From NCBI GenBank assembly GCA_019314425.1, contig JAFCZI010000162.1, forward strand, positions 1-5,767: 5,767 bases of DNA. The letters run 5' to 3'. Of the stretch, positions 1 through 5,767 are shown in pieces (position 1 is the stretch's first letter; each line of letters opens with the position of its first letter). This DNA is from Deltaproteobacteria bacterium. Its GTDB lineage: Bacteria; Desulfobacterota; DSM-4660; Desulfatiglandales; Desulfatiglandaceae. Under the pieces are notes generated by a model, which did no database searches, had not been told where the DNA came from, and saw only the letters and a program-made list of their open reading frames with translations. A program made the position numbers and the translations under genes.

Positions 1-1087
1 GCAGTGCGGCCCAGGTACGGGCGTCAAAAATCGGCATAGTGATCCGCGGTACAAAGCTCCAGGCAGCCGAGCCGGAGCTGAACAGACCAGACAGCTCGTC
101 GCTTGCGGTTCCCACTGAGGTGGTCAGAGAAATGCGGGGGAAGAAGGCCGCCCGTGCCGCGCCGATAAAAGCGTAGGCCCCCTTGAGCCGATGTTCTGCC
201 TGAAGAATGTCAGGCCGGTTCAGAAGCACCTCGGAGGAAAGCCCTGGAGAAATATCTTTGAGAGGGTTAACGATGCTCAGGTCCTCTGGCAAGAATTCCT
301 TCGGCACCGGGGAGCCTGCCAGAAGGTTCAGGGCGTTTTGGTCCTGTGCCACCAATTGCGCAAAGCGGGCAACATCTCCCCGGGCCGCGTCTACCGGAAT
401 TTGCGCTCGTCGCAGATCAAGTTCAGTCGCGACACCAACATCGTAACGCCTTTGAATTAAATCATAGGCCTCCTGCTGGGTTTCAAGGGTGGACTGAGCC
501 AGTTTGAGGTTCCCTCGATCCGCGGCAAGGGTCAGGTACACACTGGCAACCTCGGACACCAGTGCAATCTGTGCGCTGCGGCGGGCCTCCTCCGTAGCCA
601 GGTACTCCTCCAAGGCTTGGTCTTTCAGGCTACGGATGCGGCCGAAGAAATCGATCTCCCAAGAACTGATGCCCAGATTGACACCGTATTGTTCAGTCGT
701 CGTCGCGCTATTGGTGGACGAGAGGTCCGCTGGTACACGCTGTTTACTCCCAGTGCCGACCGCATTGACCGTCGGTAACAGTTCGGCCCGCTGAATGCCG
801 TAAAGCGCCCGTGCCCTCTCAACATTCAAGGCGGCCAGCCGCAGATCGCGATTGTTGTTCAAGGCAATCTCGATGAGTTTTTGCAACCGTGCATCGGCAA
901 AAAATTCCCGTCGGCTTAACTCCGTGGCTGTTGTTGCTCCAGGCGCCGCTTGGGCGCTTTTGTAGGCCACCCCCTGTGGCCACTCAACTGGTACCGGAGC
1001 TTCGGGCTGTGTATATTCCGGGGCCAGGGAGCAGCCGCCCAGAAAGAAGATTGTTATACCCAGTAGAAGAAACAATTTTTGATTCAT
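1..1087 (-). CDS. Outer-membrane factor lipoprotein of RND efflux system (OprM/CusC/NodT type), C-terminus cut by window edge
   Basis: This is the outer-membrane channel of the tripartite pump, a trimeric beta-barrel plus periplasmic alpha-barrel duct. About 362 residues are present. Family members are usually about 460-500 residues, so roughly the last 100-130 lie beyond the left edge. The signal peptide is short and hydrophobic, with a lipobox LGGC; Cys19 would be lipidated. It is followed by the family-typical SLAPEY segment and a Pro-rich linker. The first OEP repeat covers about residues 65-255 and includes SWEIDFFGR (142-150). The second begins near 285 with LLNRPDILQAEHRL and ARAAFFPRISL (311-321), then the start of a strand with MPIFD (351-355). 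ATG 1087 was chosen because AGGGG lies 9 nt upstream. It begins 1 nt after the pump's stop codon. An in-frame ATG at 1096 abuts the Shine-Dalgarno and is less likely. The reading frame has no internal stop or frameshift. The family is certain from these motifs; the substrate is not knowable from this subunit. Confidence 0.95.
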   Translation of the reverse strand, partial: MNQKLFLLLGITIFFLGGCSLAPEYTQPEAPVPVEWPQGVAYKSAQAAPGATTATELSRREFFADARLQKLIEIALNNNRDLRLAALNVERARALYGIQRAELLPTVNAVGTGSKQRVPADLSSTNSATTTEQYGVNLGISSWEIDFFGRIRSLKDQALEEYLATEEARRSAQIALVSEVASVYLTLAADRGNLKLAQSTLETQQEAYDLIQRRYDVGVATELDLRRAQIPVDAARGDVARFAQLVAQDQNALNLLAGSPVPKEFLPEDLSIVNPLKDISPGLSSEVLLNRPDILQAEHRLKGAYAFIGAARAAFFPRISLTTSVGTASDELSGLFSSGSAAWSFVPRITMPIFDARTWAAL

Positions 1088-1088
1088 A

Positions 1089-4000
1089 TCATTCATCCCC
1101 TGATGAATTTGCGCCGCCTGTTTCGGCTGATTCACGTCTCCCTTGTTTACCGAAGATCTTTTCGATCAACACATAGAAGAGGGGCGCAAAAATAACCACC
1201 AGGACGGTGGCGGTAACCATCCCTCCCAGTACTCCGGTGCCTATCGCATTTTGGGCCCCGGCCCCGGCCCCGGTGCTCACAGCAAGGGGCAGAACGCCGA
1301 AACCAAAGGCCAGAGAGGTCATGATGATTGGACGAAATCGTAATTTCGCCCCCTCCAAGGTGGCGTCGATCAGCCCCATCCCTTTCCCCAGTCGGGCCTT
1401 GGCGAACTGGACGATCAGGATGGCGTTCTTGGTGGCCAAACCTAGCGTGGTCAAAAGACCGATCTGGAAATAGACATCGTTGGCCAGCCCGCGCATGCTT
1501 GAGGCGATGACTCCGCCGATAACCCCAAGGGGGAGAACCAGCAGGATCGCAATGGGAATGGTCCAGCTCTCGTAGAGCGCCGCCAGACACAAGAAGATAA
1601 CGAAAATGGAAAATGCGTACAGCAGGGGCGCCTGAGAACTCGACATCCGCTCTTGGAAAGAAAGCCCGGACCAGTCAAACCCGATTCCTTTCGGCAACTT
1701 TTGAACCGCCTCTTCCATGGCCTGCATGGCCTCTCCCGAACTTCTCCCCGGCGCCGCCTCTCCCCAGATGTTTATGGAAGGGAACCCGTTGAAGCGCGCC
1801 AGCCTGGGAGGACCGGAGGTCCAGCGGCCAGAAGCGAAAGAGGAAAAGGGCACCATCTTTCCCTCCATATTCCGGACATACAGTTTTTCCAGGTCCTTGG
1901 GCAACATGCGATAGGGGGCGTCGGCCTGAGCGAACACCCGTTTGACTCGGCCACCCTGAATGAAGTCATTGACATAGGCGCTGCCAAAAGCTGCCGAGAT
2001 CGTACTGTGAATGGAGGCAATAGGAACCCCCAGGACACCGGCCTTTTCCCAATCCACATCGATCCGGTATTCGGGCACATCTGCCATGCTGTTGGGCCGA
2101 ACGGCGGTCAATCTCGGGTCCTTAGCCGCGATCCCGAGGAGTTGGTTTTGCGCCGCCATCAGGGCTTGGTGCCCGAGACCGCCTCGGTCCAGCAGCTGAA
2201 AGTCGAACCCCTTGGCCATGCCCAGCTCGGTGACAGCTGGCGGCGGGAAGGTAAACACCAGGGCGTTGCGGATATGCGACAGTGCCGCCGTGGCCCTTCC
2301 AGCGATGGCCTTGGCTCTCAGGTCATCCCTGTCGCGGAGCTTCCAGTCCTTCAGTTTGACAAACACCATGCCGTTGTTCTGTCCCCTTCCGGAAAAGCCG
2401 ATACCGGCAATCGTCATACAGGATTTCACTGCCTCTTTTTCGTTCTCCTGAAAATAGCGCTCGATCTGCTTGGTTACCTTTTCCGTTTGCTCCAACGTGG
2501 CGCCTGCCGGCATGATAACCTGGGTGAGCAGCATTCCCTGGTCTTCATCCGGAAGGTAGGCGGTGGGCATGCGAAGGAACAGAACCCCCATGGCCGCCAC
2601 AATCACAAGGAAAATGATCAGGTAGCGCAGTTTCCGGGAAAGAGAATGACGGACTAATCGTACATACAGACGTCTGGAGCGAAAAAAGACGTGGTTAAAC
2701 CATCTGAAAAATGGGCGTAGAAAAAAAACAGCATTGTCTGCCTCACGCCCCGTCACTACCGGTTTGAGGAGCGACGCGCAGAGAACTGGCGTCAGGATCA
2801 GGGCCACCGCCACCGACAGTAGCATGGAGGCGATGATGGTCACGGAAAACTGGCGATAGATGACGCCTGTGGAGCCGGGGAAGAACACCATAGGGCCGAA
2901 CACTGCCGAGAGCACCAGTCCGATGCCGATCAGGGCACTGGTGATTTGTTCCATGGACTTTGCAGTGGCCTCTTTGGGTGAAAGCCCTTCCTCGCTCATG
3001 ATCCGCTCCACGTTCTCCACCACCACGATGGCGTCGTCCACCAGCAAGCCAATGGCCAGCACCATGGCGAACATAGTCAGCATGTTGATGGAGAAGCCGA
3101 AAAGTCCCAGAATCGCGAAGGTACCCAGAATCACCACCGGCACTGCAATGGTCGGGATCAGTGTGGCCCTCATATTGCCCAGGAAAAGCCACATGACCAG
3201 GAAGACCAGCAAGATCGCCACGAAGAGGGTCTTCGCCACTTCTTCGATAGCCACCTTGACAAAGGGGGTGGTGTCATGGGGATAAACTACCTTCATGCCG
3301 GGAGGGAAATACCGGCTCATCTCTGCCATTCTCGCTTTGACGGCATCGGCCGTATCCAGTGCGTTGGCACCGGCGACCTGCCGGATAGCCATACCGGCGG
3401 AAGGGTTGCCGTTGTAAAAAGACCTAATATCGTAGGACTCGGTCCCCAGTTCTGTCCGGCCGATATCTCTGATCCGCACGGTGGAACCGTCCGGATTGAC
3501 GCGGATGGGGATGGCGCCAAATTCCTCAGGGGTTTTGAGCATATTCTGGACAACGATCGAGGCGTTTAAACGCTGGCCTGCCACCGCAGGCATCCCGCCG
3601 AACTGCCCGGCGGAAACCTCCACATTGTAGGTCCGGAGCGCCGTGATCACCTCTTTCACCGTCATCTGGTAATCCGTCAGCTTGTCTGGATTGAACCAGA
3701 TGCGCATGGCATACCCGGAACCGAAGGTTTCCACCTCGCCCACCCCCGGCACCCGCGCCATGATTTTCTCTAGGTTGGATTTGGCATAATCTCTCAAATC
3801 ATCGCCGTCCATGCTGCCGTCTTCGGAGATCAGTCCCACTATCATCAGGTAGTTCCGGGTGGATTTACGGACCGTGACCCCCTGATTTTTGACCATCTCG
3901 GGCAAGCTCGTCATGGCGAGCTGGAGCTTGTTCTGCACCTGAGACCAAGCGAAATCCGGATCGGTTCCCGCCTCAAAGGTCAGCACAATACGGGAAGAAC

Positions 4001-4259
4001 CGGACGAATCGCTGGTGGCGGACATATACAGCATCTTGTCGAAGCCGGTCATCTTCTGCTCAATGATCTGCGTCACGCTGTTTTCCACCGTCTCCGCCGA
4101 AGCCCCCGGATAGAAGGCGCTGATGGCGATGGATGGCGGGGCGATGGGGGGATACTGTGATATGGGTAGGTTGTAGATTGCCAGGCCTCCCCCCGCCATC
4201 ATGATGATGGCGATAACCCAAGCGAAAACCGGACGATCTAGGAAAAATTTCGATAACAT
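1089..4259 (-). CDS. RND multidrug efflux pump, inner-membrane permease subunit (AcrB/MexB-like, HAE-1 family)
   Basis: This is a proton-driven drug exporter of the inner membrane, acting as a trimer. At 1056 residues it is full length for the family (AcrB is about 1050). It starts MLSKFFLDRPVFAWV, the canonical N-terminus. TM1 is near 9-28, a large porter loop follows, TM2-TM6 lie at about 338-495, TM7 near 542-562, a second porter loop follows, and TM8-TM12 lie at about 870-1032. Proton-relay residues are all present by eye alignment to E. coli AcrB: Asp408 and Asp409 (in GLLVDDAIVVVEN), Lys944 (TKNAILIVQF), Arg974 and Thr981 (LRFRPIIMTSLAF). The switch loop GIGFSGRGQNNG is at about 619-630. 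Other signatures are RATLIPTIAVPVV, SINMLTMF, ALYESW and GTGVLGGMVTATVL. ATG 4259 is preferred because GGAGG lies 6 nt upstream; the adjacent in-frame GTG at 4262 would add one residue but has only 3 nt spacing. Several drug-pocket aromatics differ from AcrB (see findings). The hydrophobic-drug rather than metal family is clear; individual substrates are not. Confidence 0.97.
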   Translation of the reverse strand: MLSKFFLDRPVFAWVIAIIMMAGGGLAIYNLPISQYPPIAPPSIAISAFYPGASAETVENSVTQIIEQKMTGFDKMLYMSATSDSSGSSRIVLTFEAGTDPDFAWSQVQNKLQLAMTSLPEMVKNQGVTVRKSTRNYLMIVGLISEDGSMDGDDLRDYAKSNLEKIMARVPGVGEVETFGSGYAMRIWFNPDKLTDYQMTVKEVITALRTYNVEVSAGQFGGMPAVAGQRLNASIVVQNMLKTPEEFGAIPIRVNPDGSTVRIRDIGRTELGTESYDIRSFYNGNPSAGMAIRQVAGANALDTADAVKARMAEMSRYFPPGMKVVYPHDTTPFVKVAIEEVAKTLFVAILLVFLVMWLFLGNMRATLIPTIAVPVVILGTFAILGLFGFSINMLTMFAMVLAIGLLVDDAIVVVENVERIMSEEGLSPKEATAKSMEQITSALIGIGLVLSAVFGPMVFFPGSTGVIYRQFSVTIIASMLLSVAVALILTPVLCASLLKPVVTGREADNAVFFLRPFFRWFNHVFFRSRRLYVRLVRHSLSRKLRYLIIFLVIVAAMGVLFLRMPTAYLPDEDQGMLLTQVIMPAGATLEQTEKVTKQIERYFQENEKEAVKSCMTIAGIGFSGRGQNNGMVFVKLKDWKLRDRDDLRAKAIAGRATAALSHIRNALVFTFPPPAVTELGMAKGFDFQLLDRGGLGHQALMAAQNQLLGIAAKDPRLTAVRPNSMADVPEYRIDVDWEKAGVLGVPIASIHSTISAAFGSAYVNDFIQGGRVKRVFAQADAPYRMLPKDLEKLYVRNMEGKMVPFSSFASGRWTSGPPRLARFNGFPSINIWGEAAPGRSSGEAMQAMEEAVQKLPKGIGFDWSGLSFQERMSSSQAPLLYAFSIFVIFLCLAALYESWTIPIAILLVLPLGVIGGVIASSMRGLANDVYFQIGLLTTLGLATKNAILIVQFAKARLGKGMGLIDATLEGAKLRFRPIIMTSLAFGFGVLPLAVSTGAGAGAQNAIGTGVLGGMVTATVLVVIFAPLFYVLIEKIFGKQGRRESAETGGANSSGDE
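1097..1101 (-). promoter_or_regulatory. Ribosome binding site of the outer-membrane factor gene, inside the 3' end of the pump gene
   Basis: AGGGG lies within the last codons of the pump gene, 9 nt before ATG 1087. The in-frame ATG at 1096-1094 directly abuts it with no spacer, so the downstream ATG is the better start. The pump's TGA (1089-1091) falls between the site and the chosen start. Confidence 0.7.
1254..1273. repeat. Short tandem repeat, three GGCCCC units (GGGGCC on the coding strand), inside the pump gene
   Basis: Three exact 6-bp units plus two bases of a fourth are read directly from the sequence. They encode alternating Gly-Ala in the GAGAGAQNA segment before TM12 of the pump, where E. 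coli AcrB has GAGSGAQNA. The 6-bp period keeps the frame if a unit is gained or lost. It is most likely a codon-level coincidence in a Gly/Ala-rich conserved motif. Confidence 0.75.
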
Positions 4260-4265
4260 CACACG

Positions 4266-4270
4266 CCTCC
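4266..4270 (-). promoter_or_regulatory. Ribosome binding site of the RND pump gene; decides ATG 4259 over GTG 4262
   Basis: GGAGG lies 6 nt before ATG 4259 but only 3 nt before the adjacent in-frame GTG at 4262-4260. The spacing favours the ATG, giving a protein that begins MLSKFF. The site is in the 12-nt gap after the adaptor's TAA (4272-4274). Confidence 0.8.
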
Positions 4271-4271
4271 G

Positions 4272-5489
4272 TTAATTCGATTCAGCAGTCGACCCGGCCG
4301 TATTTTTATATTCCCCGCCATTTTCTTTTTTGCCGGCTTCAAAAGGAACAACCTTCACGGACATGCCGGGTTTCACCTTTTGTATCCCCTCGACGATTAC
4401 CCGGTCGCCGGGAGCAAGGCCGACCAAGACGAGCCACTTGTCGCCGATGGCCCGGTCGAGCGTGAGCATTCGTTGAGCAACTTTGCCCTCGGCATCCACG
4501 ATCAGCGCAAAGGGATTCCCCTTCGGGTTGCGTGGAACGGACTGTTGAGGAACCAGGATAGCCTGCTCATCGACACCTTCTTTCATCACTGCCCAGGCGA
4601 ACATGCCCGGCAGCAGAACTCCATTCGGATTGGGAAAGACAACCCGCAGGATGACCGAGCCGGTCGTTGGATCTACCGTGACACCGCGAAACTGCAGCGT
4701 CCCTTCCAGTGAATATGCCGTGCCGTCTTCCAGGATGAGTTTGACCTTTTTCTGACTTGCTCCGTTTTGATCCAGATGGCCACCCTCCAAACGGCGCTTC
4801 AGGCGCAACACTTCGGTGGTGGATTGGGGCACATCCACGTAAATGGGATCCAGTTGTTGAATGGTTGCCAGGGCAACGGGCTGATACCCCGTGACGATAG
4901 CGCCCTCTGTCACGCTGGATCTGCCGATCCGGCCGGAGATGGGGGCTGTAATCCTGGCATATCCCAGATTTATGCGTGCCGTCTTAACTATCGCCTTCCA
5001 ATACTCAATATCGGCTTCAGTCTGTTTTAAGGCAGCAGCCGCGTCGTCATAGTCCTGCCGGCTGACCGCCTTGACGGCAAGCAGCTCCTGGTAGCGTTCG
5101 ACCCGCAAACGAATCGCAGACAGACTGGCCTCAGCCCTGCCGAGGGCGGCCCTTGCATTGTCGAGCGCCGCCTGAAAGGGAGCGGGATCGATCTGATAGA
5201 GCGCCTGGCCGGCCTTGACATCGGAACCTTCCGTAAACAGACGTTTCTGTATAAGGCCGTTGACTTGGGGCCTGATCTCCGCTACACGAAAGGCACTGGT
5301 GCGGCCCGGCAATTCAGTGGTCAATACGACCTTTTGGGGTTGGACCGTTACCACGGCCACTTCCGGTACCCGGGGCGGGGGTTGTGATCGCCCGGTGTTG
5401 TCGCAACCTCCCAACAAGAGACCGGCCAACAGGGCCATCAGAACCACATTCCATTTAAGAAATTTGTAAACAGTTCTATTGAGTTGCAT
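4272..5489 (-). CDS. Periplasmic adaptor (membrane fusion) lipoprotein of RND efflux system, AcrA/MexA family
   Basis: This subunit is anchored in the inner membrane and bridges the pump and the outer-membrane channel. It has 405 residues, the usual length (AcrA 397). An N-terminal hydrophobic segment (about 13-28) ends in the lipobox LLGGC, with Cys29 the predicted lipid site. Asp30 follows, as in E. coli AcrA, a residue that in enterobacteria keeps lipoproteins in the inner membrane. Next come a beta-barrel/lipoyl part with ELPGRTSAFRVAEIRPQVNG (59-78) and YQIDPAPFQAAL (98-109), then an alpha-helical hairpin at about 103-172. The hairpin carries the channel-docking RLS pattern at Arg132, Leu136 and Ser143. 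The returning lipoyl half has APISGRIGRSSVTEGA (182-197). The barrel and membrane-proximal domains have QQLDPIYVDV (211-220), TVDPTTGS (271-278), LLPGMF (292-297), ILVPQQSVPR (311-320) and IGDKWLV (348-354). The C-terminal tail from about 386 is polar and variable. It starts 10 nt after the regulator's stop and ends 12 nt before the pump's ATG. Identity is firm. Confidence 0.97.
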   Translation of the reverse strand: MQLNRTVYKFLKWNVVLMALLAGLLLGGCDNTGRSQPPPRVPEVAVVTVQPQKVVLTTELPGRTSAFRVAEIRPQVNGLIQKRLFTEGSDVKAGQALYQIDPAPFQAALDNARAALGRAEASLSAIRLRVERYQELLAVKAVSRQDYDDAAAALKQTEADIEYWKAIVKTARINLGYARITAPISGRIGRSSVTEGAIVTGYQPVALATIQQLDPIYVDVPQSTTEVLRLKRRLEGGHLDQNGASQKKVKLILEDGTAYSLEGTLQFRGVTVDPTTGSVILRVVFPNPNGVLLPGMFAWAVMKEGVDEQAILVPQQSVPRNPKGNPFALIVDAEGKVAQRMLTLDRAIGDKWLVLVGLAPGDRVIVEGIQKVKPGMSVKVVPFEAGKKENGGEYKNTAGSTAESN

Positions 5490-5495
5490 CAGATT

Positions 5496-5501
5496 CTCCT
5501 C
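5496..5501 (-). promoter_or_regulatory. Ribosome binding site of the adaptor gene, overlapping the regulator's stop codon
   Basis: GAGGAG lies 6 nt upstream of the ATG at 5489 and shares two bases with the TGA (5500-5502) of the TetR-type gene. A ribosome finishing the regulator would stop on this site, which suggests translational coupling and co-transcription of regulator and pump. Confidence 0.8.
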
Positions 5502-5767
5502 ACTTCTTTTTCCTTAATCCCTTCATGAATATATCTGTAATCTGCCGCGCGTCTTTTTCGACATTACCCGAAATCCCGTCATGGATACGCTGCATAATCA
5601 TTCCCATAGTGGCTTCTATGAACATGGCGGCAACATTCATTGAATCGAGAGAAGCAAACAGGCCCTGCCTGACTCCATCATCCAGGACGCCGGCCACTCG
5701 TCTTACGGAAGTACGGTACCTGCTGTCGGTATAACGAGATCTTCCTGAATGGGCCCTCTCACGGTCA
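5500..5767 (-). CDS. TetR-family transcriptional regulator, C-terminal part only (N-terminus beyond right edge)
   Basis: The frame is open from the right edge to a TGA at 5500-5502, giving the last 88 residues of a protein that would be about 190-215 long in this family. The helix-turn-helix DNA-binding domain is outside the window, so the call rests on the ligand-binding C-terminus and on context. The visible part fits TetR C-terminal helices: YRTSVRRVAGVLDDGVRQGLF is the usual pattern of a helix followed by a Gly-x-x-x-Gly-aromatic turn. A helix near SLDSMNVAAMFIEATMGMIM follows, and the closing helix is ARQITDIFMKGLRKKK, matching the common 'lFlkGi' ending. A GTG at 5697 lies inside the frame and should not be taken as the start, because homologous sequence continues upstream of it. 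The gene is immediately upstream of, and co-directional with, the efflux genes, so it is probably the local repressor of the operon. Family assignment is likely but not proven without the HTH. Confidence 0.82.
   Translation of the reverse strand, partial: DRERAHSGRSRYTDSRYRTSVRRVAGVLDDGVRQGLFASLDSMNVAAMFIEATMGMIMQRIHDGISGNVEKDARQITDIFMKGLRKKK

Noticed and set aside
191..825. Several short open frames on both strands in the left part of the window
   Set aside because: The continuous minus-strand frame from 1087 to the edge encodes a clear outer-membrane factor, so these are shadows.
1147..1590. A 147-codon minus-strand frame overlapping the end of the pump
   Set aside because: It is a shifted frame of the conserved TM8-TM12 coding region. 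Its translation resembles no family, and the pump frame is uninterrupted there, so it is not a frameshift remnant.
1653..2657. A 334-codon open frame on the plus strand, antisense to the pump
   Set aside because: The opposite-strand protein is an unmistakable full-length AcrB homologue through this span. The antisense translation has no recognisable domain and is rich in His, Gly, Arg and Pro as expected of a shadow frame. No convincing start context was seen.
2743..3285. Two open frames of about 140-150 codons, one on each strand, within the pump gene
   Set aside because: Both lie wholly inside the sequence encoding TM2-TM6 of the pump and carry no independent motifs.
4380..5030. Plus-strand open frames of 110 and 87 codons opposite the adaptor gene
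   Set aside because: The adaptor frame is conserved across the whole span. These antisense frames show no domain or plausible ribosome binding site.
5500..5697. A 65-residue protein starting at GTG 5697
   Set aside because: The frame continues without a stop to the window edge, and TetR-like sequence extends upstream of the GTG. It is the tail of a longer gene, not a small protein.
1..5767. Mobile element, tRNA, CRISPR, riboswitch or terminator signals
   Set aside because: Coding sequence fills the whole window apart from gaps of 10, 12 and 1 nt. No inverted-repeat ends, integrase or transposase motifs, regularly spaced repeats, or hairpin followed by a T-run were seen between genes.

Overview
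The window is a compact, single-strand block from a Gram-negative bacterium. All supported genes are on the minus strand, so transcription runs from the right edge to the left. The order is a TetR-type regulator (C-terminal part only), a periplasmic adaptor lipoprotein of the AcrA/MexA family, an inner-membrane RND pump of the AcrB/MexB (HAE-1) family, and an outer-membrane factor lipoprotein of the OprM/CusC/NodT type that runs off the left edge. Two lipoprotein signal sequences and an outer-membrane channel show a diderm cell. The base composition looks moderately GC-rich, and the proteins look proteobacterial in the broad sense (Pseudomonadota or Desulfobacterota). Nothing in the window fixes the genus, and that placement is inference.

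Layout: 5500-5767, TetR C-terminal domain (N-terminal DNA-binding part outside the window); 4272-5489, adaptor; 1089-4259, pump; 1-1087, channel (about 362 residues present, C-terminus missing). The junctions are 10, 12 and 1 nt long. Each downstream gene has its own Shine-Dalgarno sequence, partly or wholly inside the end of the gene before it at two of the three junctions. There is no room for a promoter or terminator between the genes, so this reads as one transcript with translational coupling. The promoter and operator must lie upstream of the regulator, to the right of the window.

How the genes work together: the pump takes amphiphilic substrates from the periplasm or outer leaflet of the inner membrane using the proton gradient. 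The adaptor joins it to the channel, which spans the periplasm and outer membrane. The TetR protein most likely represses the whole operon, itself included, until a ligand releases it. The key working residues can be seen: the proton-relay Asp pair, Lys, Arg and Thr in the pump, the RLS docking motif in the adaptor, and lipoboxes in adaptor and channel.

I found no mobile element, RNA gene, CRISPR array or new system. The region is an intact, ordinary tripartite efflux operon. The points worth a second look are modest: the regulator as first gene of the operon, substitutions at several drug-pocket positions of the pump, the lipoprotein sorting residues, two start-codon ambiguities, and a short GGGGCC tandem repeat.
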